Shown piece after piece: positions 53,941 to 63,038 of a DNA stretch of 64,000 nt (positions are counted from its first letter, which is position 1; every line of letters begins with the position of its first letter). This stretch comes from Candidatus Methanoperedens sp. (GTDB taxonomy: Archaea > Halobacteriota > Methanosarcinia > Methanosarcinales > Methanoperedenaceae). A program made the position numbers and the translations under genes. The notes under the pieces are model-generated. The model made no database searches. It was not told the DNA's origin and was given only the letters and a program-made list of their open reading frames with translations. The stretch is taken from assembly GCA_027460525.1 (NCBI GenBank), contig JAPZAS010000012.1, forward strand, positions 1-64,000. The letters run 5' to 3'.

Positions 53941-54025
53941 TTGCAATGCACTGAGGAAACATACAAAGAAACAACAAAAAATATAAAGAGGTCAGCGGTC
54001 TGTTAATGTGGAATGAATGAAAGTG
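53941..54025 (+). repeat. Direct repeat B flanking the radical SAM gene
   Basis: This is a degenerate second copy of the epimerase 3' end with a two-base length change that breaks its frame (compare TACAAAGAAACAACAAAAAA here with TACAGGAAACAACATAG at repeat A). It runs into the true HAD start at 54017. It is the scar of the event that placed the radical SAM gene here. Confidence 0.85.
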
Positions 54026-54655
54026 GTCAGTGCAATAATATTTGATTTTGACGGAGTTATCATAGAATCCTTTGATATAAAGACGCAAGCATTCAGGGAA
54101 TTATTTAAGATGTATCCCGATGAAGTGGATGAAATAGTTGAATATCATCAGCAAAACGGCGGCGTCTCAAGGTATAAGAAATTCAAGCATATTTATAGCC
54201 AGATACTGAAGAAGCCTCTTGATGAGAAGACCTGCATGGAGCTTGGCAAAAAATTCTCAAGCCTTGTTGTGGAAGCGGTTAAAAAATGTTCCTATGTTCC
54301 CGGAGCGCTTGAATTCATTCATGAGAAATCCAGAATAATGAAATTATTTGTGGCTTCAGGAACACCTGAAGATGAATTACAATCCATTATGAGTGCAAGG
54401 GGGATTTCCAAATATTTCAAAGGGATTTATGGAAGTCCAGCCACGAAATCGGAAATAATATATGGAATTCTAAAAAGAGAGAATATCGAAAGGAAAGATG
54501 CTATTTTTATAGGGGATACAATAACGGATTACAATGAAGCGTGCAAGGTCGGTGTGCCGTTCATGGCAAGGATAAATACATTAACAAACAATCCATTGCT
54601 GAAACTTGCCGTCCCAAAATTCCATGATTTTTATGAACTCAACGCCAGAATATAA
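54017..54655 (+). CDS. HAD-superfamily phosphatase (phosphoglycolate-phosphatase-like)
   Basis: This 212-residue HAD enzyme of subfamily I has the nucleophile loop AIIFDFDGVIIESFDI, a helical cap (FRELFKMYPDEVDEI), the Thr-type motif VASGTPEDEL, the lysine in GSPATKSEII and IGDTITDYNEA. It probably removes phosphate from a sugar or sugar acid of the module, before activation by the KdsB-like enzyme. It overlaps the direct repeat at its start. The 3' end overlaps the start of the cyclase gene if the longer start is used there. Confidence 0.85.
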   Translation: MKVVSAIIFDFDGVIIESFDIKTQAFRELFKMYPDEVDEIVEYHQQNGGVSRYKKFKHIYSQILKKPLDEKTCMELGKKFSSLVVEAVKKCSYVPGALEFIHEKSRIMKLFVASGTPEDELQSIMSARGISKYFKGIYGSPATKSEIIYGILKRENIERKDAIFIGDTITDYNEACKVGVPFMARINTLTNNPLLKLAVPKFHDFYELNARI

Positions 54656-55328
54656 AATGCTTTCATATCCAATCAAAGCTGGCATGCCTTTGTACGGGGA
54701 TACTCCTGAACCCTGTATAAAACCTCAAAGCCGGATCGCAAAGGGTTATATAAGCAATAGTTATATGATCTCGGTTCACAATCATACGGGCACGCATGTC
54801 GATGCTCCGAACCATTTTATTGACAATGGAAAAACCATATCACAGTACTCGTTGGATGAACTCATATTCAAAAATCCGGTGATCATCGATTGCCCGAAGG
54901 ACAGCGCAACTCTGATAAATCCGGATGATCTGAGGCATGCTTCACAAAAGCTTCGAATAGGGGATTGCCTGCTTTTGCGTACAGGGTTCGGGCGGTTCAG
55001 AGGGGAAGAAAAATATCGGACTCACAACCCAGGCATTTCACCGGAGACGATTGTATGGATTAGGAAATATTATCCAGGGGTTCGATGCATCGGTATAGAT
55101 AGCATTTCAATATCTTCATTCCAGCACAGGAATGAAGGGCGGGAAGCCCACAGAGCAGCATTCATCGAACAAAAGGGACTTGGAAAACCTTTGTTGTTGA
55201 TTGAGGATATGAATATTGATATACTATCGGGCGAAAGTATCGAGATGATGATTGTACTCCCATGGCAGATTGATGGATTAGATAGTGCACCTTGTAATAT
55301 AATAGGAAGTATTAAAGATAGATTATAA
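54633..55328 (+). CDS. Cyclase-family metal hydrolase (kynurenine-formamidase-like)
   Basis: This ~231-residue enzyme of the PF04199 family has the signature HNHTGTHVDAPNHF, a Zn/Mn site, and the late RNEGREAHRAAFIEQKG. The front SYPIKAGMPLYGDTPEP is typical. Characterised members hydrolyse N-formyl bonds or open lactones and cyclic esters. In this module it might act on a sugar lactone; that is inferred. The start is uncertain: ATG 54633 keeps the first strand complete, while ATG 54657 leaves a one-base gap to the HAD stop. Confidence 0.8.
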   Translation: MNSTPEYKMLSYPIKAGMPLYGDTPEPCIKPQSRIAKGYISNSYMISVHNHTGTHVDAPNHFIDNGKTISQYSLDELIFKNPVIIDCPKDSATLINPDDLRHASQKLRIGDCLLLRTGFGRFRGEEKYRTHNPGISPETIVWIRKYYPGVRCIGIDSISISSFQHRNEGREAHRAAFIEQKGLGKPLLLIEDMNIDILSGESIEMMIVLPWQIDGLDSAPCNIIGSIKDRL

Positions 55329-55329
55329 T

Positions 55330-57225
55330 GTGGCAAAGATAATGGAATATATGCAAAAAGATCGTTTGGTGTTGATATTTCCTCATAAAGATACTTCAAC
55401 ATTAAAACACATGTTTCCTAAAGATAACTTGACTCCATGGGTATATTTGGGTCAAAATTTCTCGAAAAAACATTGCTTGGAAAAAGAATTAGGAAGTAGT
55501 TTCAGGTATGTCGATATCACAAGACTTCATGATCAAGTTGCCAGGGATTTAAGGCATGAATACGTTCGGTGGATTGATAACCTGAATGAACAGTATGGAA
55601 ATAATCTTGAATGGTGGTTTGGGTCCATTTCTTCCAGGAATCCTTACATCAGCAGTATATTTCAGTATTGCTGCTATCTGGAGATACTGGAAAGATTATG
55701 GACAGACAAGGATAAACGACCCGGGTTAATAATTGTTGAATCCGTAGGATTGGCGGAAGCGATCCGGAAATGGTCCTCCAATAAAAACATTGAAATAAAA
55801 ATTATCCAGTATAATTATGCAAGACTTAAGTCTTTTATATCCAATTCATTTTTTTTTCTCAGATGGGGAAATTTTTTTGTTGTTCTGTTATTGCGTTGGG
55901 TAACAGCTTACACCACAAGGAAAAAATATTATTCAAACAAACATAATGAGAATCCCTCTGTAATTGTGAGCACCTTTCTTCATGATTACTGCTTATCAGA
56001 TGATGGAGCCTTTAAAGACCGTTATTTTCCTCATCTCCACGAATATTTATCAGAAAAAGGAATGATAACTATTGTTCATCCAGTACTTTCAGGTTTCGGG
56101 TACAACTATTTTTCAATTTATAGAAAGATGCGAAAAAGCAACACTCGTTTTATTGTGCAAGAAGACTTCCTGCATTTTTCAGATTATCTATGTGCTCTCA
56201 TTTATCCGTTAAAAGTTATAAGGCAGGAGATTAAACCAGTTTTATTTCATAATTTTAATATTTACGACATATTAAAGGAAGAAAAAAAACAAAACTCGAT
56301 TACCTGTGGCATGGAAGCTGTTTTAATTTACCATCTGTTTTTACGGCTGGGAAAATCAGAATTAAGTCCTAAAATAATCATTGATTGGTATGAAAACCAT
56401 GTTATTGATAAGGCATTAATTATCGGTGCTCGCAAGGTGTTCCCAAAAGCAAAAATTATCGGAGCACAGATATTTGTCGCGAGTCATAATTTTATCAGCG
56501 TGTTCCCGTCCCAATCAGAAGTGGATGCGCATATTGTTCCGGATCTTTTACTTGAAACAAGCAAATATCGATGTCAGATCGCTCAATCATTTACTAAGGA
56601 CATTCCCTGCAAATCTGCCGCTGCACTGAGATATTCGCATATTTTTAGTGATGAAAGTATATCGAATCAAAGTTTAGATCAAAAATCACAAAAAATCTTA
56701 GTGCTCTTGCCAGGTATCATCGATGAAGCTGTTGAATTATTGGTAACATTAAAGGAAGTACTGGAACAAACAAGTGATGAGATAATGATCAAAGGACATC
56801 CGGATTATACTCCCGAAGAATTGAGGCGTGCTTTTGGAGAAGGAGAGTGGCCGGACAGATTTGAGATTTTTAACGGTGCTCTGCCGGATGCTTTGAATAG
56901 GGCATCTGTGGTGATATCATCAAACTCAAGCTCCATGGTAGAAGCGGCAGCAAAAGGGATACCAGTTATTTTTCTTGGAAGACAAACGGTACTTAATAAT
57001 AATATACTTTCCGACCTAAATATGGATATTGTGACTGAGTGCTTCTCAGTTCCCGAATTGGTTAAAGCTATTGATAAGTATCTAAATATATCTCCGAATG
57101 AAAAAATTATATACAAAGAAATGGGCAGAAAAGTGCGTGATCTTTTCTTTGAACCTGTGAATGAGGATACCTTATTGCCTTTCCTGGGGATAGAGAAGGA
57201 TATAAAATGCAAACCAGAATACTGA
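55330..57225 (+). CDS. Surface-carbohydrate transferase, GT-B-like
   Basis: This is a large protein of 631 residues. A short hydrophobic patch near 180 (FFVVLLLRWVTAY) may touch the membrane. The C-terminal half has LVLLPGIIDEAVELLVTL, IMIKGHPDYTPEELR and ISSNSSSMVEAAAKGIPVIFLGRQ. The last two are the GT-B donor-binding loops found in capsule transferases such as KpsC-like proteins and in LIC12162-type enzymes. The first half matches nothing that I recognise. It is probably a glycosyltransferase for the glycan, perhaps for a CMP-linked acid. GTG 55330 is the longest start; ATG 55342 and 55351 are alternatives. Confidence 0.65.
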   Translation: MAKIMEYMQKDRLVLIFPHKDTSTLKHMFPKDNLTPWVYLGQNFSKKHCLEKELGSSFRYVDITRLHDQVARDLRHEYVRWIDNLNEQYGNNLEWWFGSISSRNPYISSIFQYCCYLEILERLWTDKDKRPGLIIVESVGLAEAIRKWSSNKNIEIKIIQYNYARLKSFISNSFFFLRWGNFFVVLLLRWVTAYTTRKKYYSNKHNENPSVIVSTFLHDYCLSDDGAFKDRYFPHLHEYLSEKGMITIVHPVLSGFGYNYFSIYRKMRKSNTRFIVQEDFLHFSDYLCALIYPLKVIRQEIKPVLFHNFNIYDILKEEKKQNSITCGMEAVLIYHLFLRLGKSELSPKIIIDWYENHVIDKALIIGARKVFPKAKIIGAQIFVASHNFISVFPSQSEVDAHIVPDLLLETSKYRCQIAQSFTKDIPCKSAAALRYSHIFSDESISNQSLDQKSQKILVLLPGIIDEAVELLVTLKEVLEQTSDEIMIKGHPDYTPEELRRAFGEGEWPDRFEIFNGALPDALNRASVVISSNSSSMVEAAAKGIPVIFLGRQTVLNNNILSDLNMDIVTECFSVPELVKAIDKYLNISPNEKIIYKEMGRKVRDLFFEPVNEDTLLPFLGIEKDIKCKPEY

Positions 57226-58535
57226 ACTACGCAACGAAGATACCAGAATTTTTGAAGCTCTTAACGTTACCCTACCAGATAGGATTTGTTAAGGGGCATT
57301 CTCATCTGAATGGGCAGCAATTGTTGGAGTTAAAAAAGACATTGAATTCTAGTGACACCGGTGGCATCGTTCGAACCTATGAGCGCCGGATGACTGATCT
57401 TATCGGCCAGGGATACGGTATTAGTTTTGCAGCGTGCAGAATGGCTTTTTTTACACTGCTCAAAGTTATGAATGTTGGGCCAGGAGATGAAGTTATCCTT
57501 CCTGGGTTCACTTGCTCTGTGATGCCGAATGCTGTTTGGCGTGTCGGTGCCACCCCGATTTTTTCAGACATTGATATCCAGACCTTTGGTTCTGGTTCCG
57601 AAGACATTGAAAAGAAGATTACATCCCGCACAAAAGTAGTTGTCGCCCAGCACTCTTTTGGGATCCCCTGCAATATTGGTGAGATCGCTGAGCTCTGTAA
57701 GAAAAAAAAGCTCTTTTTGATAGAAGACTGCGCGATTACGCTTGATTCTTCTATAGATGGCATAAAAGTTGGCAACTGGGGAGACGCAGCAGTATTTTCT
57801 ACAGATCATAGTAAACCTTTAAATACAATAATTGGCGGTTTCCTATATACAAAAAATAGATCATTATTTGAAAAAGCCATGAAGATTTCCGCTGACATGC
57901 CTCATCTGGAAAGAGCACATCAAGAACGCCTCTATGACCAATTTCTGTTTGAGCGGGATAATTACACACCAGAAAAATATCCCCGTACAGTTTTTATAAA
58001 TCAAGTTAAAACCATGATACGATATAGGAAACAGAAGTTCACTTTTCTTGAAGATGATTATAAAAAAGTGCCATCTCCAGGCACAGGTTATCCTTATCCA
58101 TCCAAGATACCACCATTCCTGGCACAACTTGGGCTTTTTGAAATTGATCGCTGGGCAAAAGAGAAGAAGCGAAGAAAAGATTTACTGAAGCAATATTTAT
58201 GTTTCGCCGAACAATCAGATATTAAAGGACATTTACCGGAAGCTTACTCCAATTCCAGTCTTGATATCGTCCCGTTAAGGTTTGTATTCCAACATCCGGA
58301 TTCGGAGAGATTATTGAAGAAAATGTCAAGGTATATTGATACGAAATGGACTTGGTTCAGAGAACCTATTATATGCTGTCCTGATGGACCAGAAAGTCTG
58401 GGTTATTCTCTTGGAAGCTGCAGGATCGCGGAAAAAGCTTGCCAGGATATAATAAATTGGCCGTGTGATGTTCCAGAGAATTGGGACTCCAAAATTATAG
58501 AAATTTTTCGCAATGTTGTAAAATATGACGATTAA
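57207..58535 (+). CDS. DegT-family aminotransferase, long form
   Basis: This DegT/DnrJ-type PLP enzyme of 442 residues has YGISFAACRMAFFTLLK, DEVILPGFTCSVMPNAV, LIEDCAITLDS and the PLP lysine in STDHSKPLNTIIGG. It is longer than the ~380 residues usual for sugar aminotransferases and has an extra segment after residue 230. It overlaps the end of the transferase gene by 19 bases, so the two may work on the same sugar. Substrate unknown. It is the second of three DegT-type genes in the window. Confidence 0.83.
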   Translation: MQTRILNYATKIPEFLKLLTLPYQIGFVKGHSHLNGQQLLELKKTLNSSDTGGIVRTYERRMTDLIGQGYGISFAACRMAFFTLLKVMNVGPGDEVILPGFTCSVMPNAVWRVGATPIFSDIDIQTFGSGSEDIEKKITSRTKVVVAQHSFGIPCNIGEIAELCKKKKLFLIEDCAITLDSSIDGIKVGNWGDAAVFSTDHSKPLNTIIGGFLYTKNRSLFEKAMKISADMPHLERAHQERLYDQFLFERDNYTPEKYPRTVFINQVKTMIRYRKQKFTFLEDDYKKVPSPGTGYPYPSKIPPFLAQLGLFEIDRWAKEKKRRKDLLKQYLCFAEQSDIKGHLPEAYSNSSLDIVPLRFVFQHPDSERLLKKMSRYIDTKWTWFREPIICCPDGPESLGYSLGSCRIAEKACQDIINWPCDVPENWDSKIIEIFRNVVKYDD

Positions 58536-58548
58536 GGAGCTGGATTGT

Positions 58549-58620
58549 ATGATGAGCCGTGAATATTGGAATGATATTGAAATCAAGAAAACAAAACCAT
58601 ACTGGATTGGATGTATCTGA
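58549..58620 (+). CDS. Tiny open frame, probable gene remnant
   Basis: A 23-codon frame (MMSREYWNDIEIKKTKPYWI...) follows AAGGAGC at the right distance and stops at 58620. The opening resembles the first residues of sugar methyltransferases (SREYWD...), but the rest is absent. The remaining sequence up to 58709 holds no other convincing frame. It is probably a leftover of a lost gene. Confidence 0.25.
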   Translation: MMSREYWNDIEIKKTKPYWIGCI

Positions 58621-58709
58621 TTTAAAGTTGCTTCATTTCCTCCAGGATGCATTGGGGTTTGCTCAATACTAAAGTTTAAATGAGTTAAGATATTTTATAT
58701 ATTAAAATT

Positions 58710-59828
58710 ATGCAGACAAAAAATCTCTCTCTCTTCGGCGATATTTACAGCAACAAAAAAGTCCTTATCACAGGAAACACAGGCTTCAAAGGCTCATGGC
58801 TTAGCATATGGGTTTCAATGCTTGGAGCCGATGTCTATGGCCTGTCCAATGGGATCCCTACCACACCATCCCATTTCACCGCTGCCGGACTAAAAGATAA
58901 AATCACCTACTACGAAAAAGATATCCGGACTCTACAAGATGTTAGACAGATTATAGAAGAAGTTAAGCCGGATTTTGTTTTCCATCTGGCAGCCCAACCG
59001 TTAGTTCGTCTATCTTATAGCAATCCAGCTCTTACAATCGAGACCAATGTCATCGGGACAATGAATATTCTGGAAGCGCTTAGACAATTAGATCATCCCT
59101 GCTGTGCGGTGATGATAACCAGTGACAAATGCTATGACAATGTGGAATGGATATGGGGATACAGGGAAACCGATTCCCTTGGGGGAAAAGACCCTTACAG
59201 CGCATCAAAAGGTGCGGCTGAGCTCGTGGTCAGGACATATGCCAATTCCTTTTTCAACAGGCCGGAAAGCAAGGTAAAAGTGGCATCCGTCAGGGCAGGC
59301 AACGTCATCGGAGGGGGCGATTGGGCCATGCACCGCATCGTGCCTGACTGCATGAGGGCATGGTCGCAGGGAGAGCCTGTCAAAGTCCGAAACCTCAATG
59401 CGACACGACCCTGGCAGCATGTGCTTGAACCCCTCAGTGGCTATCTTCGTGTGGGACAGAAGCTCTCTGAAGATCCGGGACTGAACGGAGAACCATTCAA
59501 TTTCGGACCCCCGGCAGACCAGAATTATACGGTCGGTGAGCTGATAGCGCAGATGCAAGAAAGCTGGCAGGGAGGAGTGGATGTGCTCCAGCCGGGCAGG
59601 GACGAAAAAGAAGCCACTCTCCTGAAGCTGTGCTGCGACAAGGCACTGCATATGCTGGGCTGGAAAGCGAACATGAATTTTCAGGAGACTGTTAAGTTCA
59701 CTGTTGACTGGTATAAAACGTATTATGAGCAAAAAGAGGATGTTTTCAACATGACCTGTGACCAGATTGAGGAATATGTCAAGATGGCAAAAGACAGGAA
59801 ATTGATTTGGGTGAGCGGCAATGATTGA
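58710..59828 (+). CDS. rfbG: CDP-glucose 4,6-dehydratase
   Basis: The enzyme makes CDP-4-keto-6-deoxyglucose. This extended SDR (372 residues) has VLITGNTGFKGSWLSIWVSMLG, FHLAAQPLVRLSYSNP, ITSDKCYDNVEWIWGYRETDSLGGKDPYSASKG with Y-x3-K, and VRAGNVIGGGDWAMHRIVPDC, all diagnostic of RfbG. It is the only CDP-glucose dehydratase here. The cytidylyltransferase at 60267, two genes downstream, and a second one at 26760 supply its substrate. G/C content is clearly higher here (40 of 60 in bases 59281-59340) than in the radical SAM genes. Confidence 0.95.
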   Translation: MQTKNLSLFGDIYSNKKVLITGNTGFKGSWLSIWVSMLGADVYGLSNGIPTTPSHFTAAGLKDKITYYEKDIRTLQDVRQIIEEVKPDFVFHLAAQPLVRLSYSNPALTIETNVIGTMNILEALRQLDHPCCAVMITSDKCYDNVEWIWGYRETDSLGGKDPYSASKGAAELVVRTYANSFFNRPESKVKVASVRAGNVIGGGDWAMHRIVPDCMRAWSQGEPVKVRNLNATRPWQHVLEPLSGYLRVGQKLSEDPGLNGEPFNFGPPADQNYTVGELIAQMQESWQGGVDVLQPGRDEKEATLLKLCCDKALHMLGWKANMNFQETVKFTVDWYKTYYEQKEDVFNMTCDQIEEYVKMAKDRKLIWVSGND

Positions 59829-60270
59829 AGGTGTGTTTCTAACTCCTCTCAAGATCATCCCCGGTGAAAATGGCGATGTCCTGCATGCGATAAAGGTCAC
59901 AGACCCTTCATTTGCAGGATTCGGCGAGGCATATTTTTCTACTGTCAATAAAGGTGCGGTAAAGGCATGGAAGCGCCACCGAAAAATGATGCTCAATCTG
60001 ATAGTTCCGGTCGGTGAGATAAAATTTGTCCTATATGATGATAGGCAGGACTCTTCGACATGCGGAAATATCTCTGAAATAATTCTTTCCCGCAGCAATT
60101 ACCAGCGTTTGACCGTCCCACCGATGATCTGGATGGGGTTCAAAGGGCTGGGGAAGGGATTAAATATGCTCTTGAACGTATCGAACATACCACATGACCC
60201 GGATGAAGTCGATCGACGGGATGCTTTCGAAAATTATATTGGTTATGACTGGGAGAAGGATAATACATGA
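59821..60270 (+). CDS. RmlC-like sugar epimerase family protein (short)
   Basis: This cupin of 149 residues resembles the dTDP-4-dehydrorhamnose 3,5-epimerase family (FAGFGEAYFSTVNKGAVKAWKRHRKMMLNLIVPVGEIKFVLYDD). It is shorter than RmlC (about 180) and lacks the usual RGxHxQ core, so it may be an epimerase for a CDP sugar or an isomerase of the FdtA kind. Overlaps of eight bases upstream and four downstream tie it to rfbG and rfbF. The overlaps are ATG-type, suggesting coupled translation. Confidence 0.75.
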   Translation: MIEGVFLTPLKIIPGENGDVLHAIKVTDPSFAGFGEAYFSTVNKGAVKAWKRHRKMMLNLIVPVGEIKFVLYDDRQDSSTCGNISEIILSRSNYQRLTVPPMIWMGFKGLGKGLNMLLNVSNIPHDPDEVDRRDAFENYIGYDWEKDNT

Positions 60271-61040
60271 AAACAATAATCCTCGCAGGTGGATTGGGCA
60301 CCCGTCTATCAGAGTACACAGATCTTGTGCCAAAGCCTATGGTGGAGATTGGAGGGCAGCCGATACTGTGGCACATCATGAACATCTATGCGCATTACGG
60401 ATACAAGGATTTCATGGTGGCTCTTGGCTACAAGGGTGAAGTGATCAAGGACTATTTCCTGAATTACTATTCGCTAAAGTCTGACTTCACTATCGACCTT
60501 TCCAATGGGAATGCAAATTATCATCGGAAAAAGACCGTGGACTGGAAAGTCACCCTTGTGGACACGGGCTCAAGTTCAATGACCGGAGGGCGTGTAAAGC
60601 GCCTTCAGGAATACATCGGGGATGAGACCTTTATGCTCACATACGGTGACGGGGTGGCAAATATTGACATCACAAAATTGGTCGAATTCCACAGGAAACA
60701 CGGTAAGATAGCAACCATCACGGCTGTGCACCCGGCAGCCCGGTTCGGGGAACTTGTCATTTCCAAAGACCAGAGCGTGCAGTCCTTCAAGGAAAAGCCG
60801 CAGACTGCACAGGGCTGGATCAACGGTGGCTTTTTCGTGCTGGAGCCCGAGTTCCTTGACCTGATAGAGGGAGATGCCACAGTCCTGGAGGAGGAACCGC
60901 TGGAACGCGCAGCGCGGTCAGGGGAGCTAAAAGCATTTCTGAATGATGGGTTCTGGCAGTGCATGGATACCGTGCGGGATAAGAACGTATTGGAAGAACT
61001 GTGGCAGACAGGAAAAGCACGATGGAAAGTGTGGGAATGA
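60267..61040 (+). CDS. rfbF: Glucose-1-phosphate cytidylyltransferase, copy 2
   Basis: This 257-residue CDP-glucose synthase has TIILAGGLGTRLSEYTDLVPKPMVEIGGQPILWHIMNIY, LTYGDGVANIDI, WINGGFFVLEPEF and FWQCMDTVRDKN. It is more like bacterial RfbF than the copy at 26760, and its G/C content matches rfbG beside it. It overlaps its neighbours by four bases on both sides. The rfbG-epimerase-rfbF-aminotransferase order is a compact unit. Confidence 0.95.
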   Translation: MKTIILAGGLGTRLSEYTDLVPKPMVEIGGQPILWHIMNIYAHYGYKDFMVALGYKGEVIKDYFLNYYSLKSDFTIDLSNGNANYHRKKTVDWKVTLVDTGSSSMTGGRVKRLQEYIGDETFMLTYGDGVANIDITKLVEFHRKHGKIATITAVHPAARFGELVISKDQSVQSFKEKPQTAQGWINGGFFVLEPEFLDLIEGDATVLEEEPLERAARSGELKAFLNDGFWQCMDTVRDKNVLEELWQTGKARWKVWE

Positions 61041-62161
61041 TGGACAAGGTCATTCGCTTATCAAAATCCGTAATAGGCGAAGCTGAGAAAAAAGCCGTGA
61101 TGGGTGTGCTTGACCGGGAGTATCTGGGCATGGGAAAAGAGGTGCAGGAATTCGAGAACGTGCTGCATGATTTCCTGGGGCGACCGACTGTGTGCGTGAA
61201 CACTGGTACTGCTGCCCTGCATCTGGCGCTTCAAGCTCTCGGTATTGGTCCCGGTGATGAGGTGCTGGTGCAGTCCCTCACCTATGTGGCATCATTCCAG
61301 GCAATATCAGCCACGGGCGCAACACCTGTTCCTTGCGAGGTAGATCCGGATACGCTCACGCTGGACGTGAATGATGCTAGGAAGCGCCTGACAGAAAGAA
61401 CTAAGGCTGTAATGCCGGTACATTATGCCGGAGGTATGGGTGCTCTGGATGAGATATATGAATTCGCAAAAGAAAGCGGACTGCGTGTCGTTGAGGATGC
61501 TTGCCATGCCTTCGGCGGCTGCTACAAGGGAAAGAAAGTAGGGAGCTTCGGAGACATACCATGCTTCAGCTTTGACGGTATCAAGAACATCACCTGTGGG
61601 GAAGGCGGTGCGATCGTTACAGACGATGAGACAGTCCTTCAAAAGGTCCGCGATGCAAGGCTTCTGGGTGTCAATAAGGATACGGAAAAGAGGTATAAAG
61701 GCGAGAGAAGCTGGGATTTTGATGTTAGCCGGCAGGGATGGCGCTACCATATGAGTAATATCATGGCAGCCATTGGGATTGAGCAGTTTAAAAGACTTCC
61801 GGAATTTGCTACCCGGCGAAGGCTGCTTGCAAAACGGTACCATAAAAACCTGGGCTCCGTGGATTCGATAGAATTACTAAAGCAAGACTTGAGTTCGATT
61901 GTTCCTCATATCTTCGTTATAAAATTAAAATTCGGAAATCGTGAAAAAATTAGAAAAAAAATGCTTGAGCGAGCTATTGAGACTGGAGTTCATTATCAAC
62001 CAAATCATACTTTGAGTTTTTATAAAGCGAGTAGAGAAGTCTCTCTTCCTGTCACAGATGAGATATCCCCAAGATTATTAACCCTTCCCCTCCACGCTGA
62101 TCTTGAAGTTTCAGATATTGATTATATATGTGATCAGCTCATCGAATGTTGTAATTTATGA
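61037..62161 (+). CDS. DegT-family aminotransferase of the CDP-sugar unit
   Basis: The PLP enzyme (374 residues) has VCVNTGTAALHLALQALGIGPGDEVLVQSLTYVASFQA, VVEDACHAFGG and the PLP lysine in SFDGIKNITCGEGGAIV. RfbH-type CDP-sugar 3-dehydratases replace this lysine by histidine. The lysine here means a true aminotransferase, so the unit should give a CDP-4-amino-4,6-dideoxy sugar rather than a 3,6-dideoxy sugar. The start overlaps the rfbF stop (ATGA). The last third of the gene is A/T-richer than the first two. Confidence 0.87.
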   Translation: MMDKVIRLSKSVIGEAEKKAVMGVLDREYLGMGKEVQEFENVLHDFLGRPTVCVNTGTAALHLALQALGIGPGDEVLVQSLTYVASFQAISATGATPVPCEVDPDTLTLDVNDARKRLTERTKAVMPVHYAGGMGALDEIYEFAKESGLRVVEDACHAFGGCYKGKKVGSFGDIPCFSFDGIKNITCGEGGAIVTDDETVLQKVRDARLLGVNKDTEKRYKGERSWDFDVSRQGWRYHMSNIMAAIGIEQFKRLPEFATRRRLLAKRYHKNLGSVDSIELLKQDLSSIVPHIFVIKLKFGNREKIRKKMLERAIETGVHYQPNHTLSFYKASREVSLPVTDEISPRLLTLPLHADLEVSDIDYICDQLIECCNL

Positions 62162-63012
62162 CTGCATCCACAGATCCTAAAGTAAGTGTAATTATGAACT
62201 GCCACAACTGCAGCAAGTATCTTCGTGAGGCACTGGATAGTATTTACCAGCAGACTTTCAGGGATTACGAAATTATTTTTTGGGATAATAAATCAATTGA
62301 CAATAGTGCAGATATTGCACTAAGCTATGGAAAGCCTCTTAGATACTTCAGGGGAGAGGATTTCTTGCCATTGGGAGCTGCACGTAACTTAGCCATCGAA
62401 AAGGCAAAAGGTGAATATATTGCTTTTCTTGACTGTGATGACGTCTGGCTGCCAGAAAATTTAGAGAAACTGGTTAGACTTCTGGATTCGAACAGAAAGT
62501 TGGGATTGGTTTATTCCGATAGTTACATAACCGATAAGAAAGGTTTAAGACAGAAAACTTGCTTTAATATTTTAAGACCTTTTAAAGGAAATGTTTTCAA
62601 TGAGTTATTTCTTGATAATTTTATCCCCTTATTGACTGTAATGGTCAGGAAGAACATACTTTATAGAGTTGGTATATTCAACCCAATATACGAAATAAAT
62701 GAGGAATATGATTTGTGGCTGAGGATAGCTGAAAATCATCCCGTTGATTTCATTGAGCAGCCTCTGGCAAAATATAGAATTCATACTGGAAACGTAGGTA
62801 AAAATGTTGAAGCGTATGTTAATGAATCTTTTCAAATAATGGAATATTGGCTGAATAAAAAACCTGGGCTTAAAAACGAATTGAAAGGTAAAATTAAACT
62901 CAAAAAATTACGGTTATATTCTAAGTTAATGAGGTATTATATTAATAAACATGAAAATAAAAAAGCAATAATAGCACTTATAAACTCTCTAAGGTCACCT
63001 TTGCATAACTAA
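62158..63012 (+). CDS. Family 2 glycosyltransferase
   Basis: The protein has 284 residues, with the GT-A domain in the first 200: VSVIMNCHNCSKYLREALDSIYQQTFRDYEIIFWDN, then AFLDCDDVWLPENLEKL with the DDx metal site, and EYDLWLRIAEN. The C-terminal part is basic and may bind the membrane surface. It should add a sugar to the growing glycan, possibly the amino sugar of the upstream unit. It overlaps the aminotransferase by four bases. Confidence 0.88.
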   Translation: MTASTDPKVSVIMNCHNCSKYLREALDSIYQQTFRDYEIIFWDNKSIDNSADIALSYGKPLRYFRGEDFLPLGAARNLAIEKAKGEYIAFLDCDDVWLPENLEKLVRLLDSNRKLGLVYSDSYITDKKGLRQKTCFNILRPFKGNVFNELFLDNFIPLLTVMVRKNILYRVGIFNPIYEINEEYDLWLRIAENHPVDFIEQPLAKYRIHTGNVGKNVEAYVNESFQIMEYWLNKKPGLKNELKGKIKLKKLRLYSKLMRYYINKHENKKAIIALINSLRSPLHN

Positions 63013-63038
63013 TCATAATACCACTTAACCGAATAGAT

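Noticed and set aside
45906-55328. A phosphonate pathway, suggested by a cytidylyltransferase with 2-hydroxyacid dehydrogenases
   Set aside because: No PEP mutase or phosphonopyruvate decarboxylase is present, and the cytidylyltransferase is KdsB-like.
61037-62161. Reading the aminotransferase as an RfbH-type CDP-sugar 3-dehydratase
   Set aside because: The PLP lysine is present in FDGIKN; RfbH has histidine there and an added iron-sulfur site.
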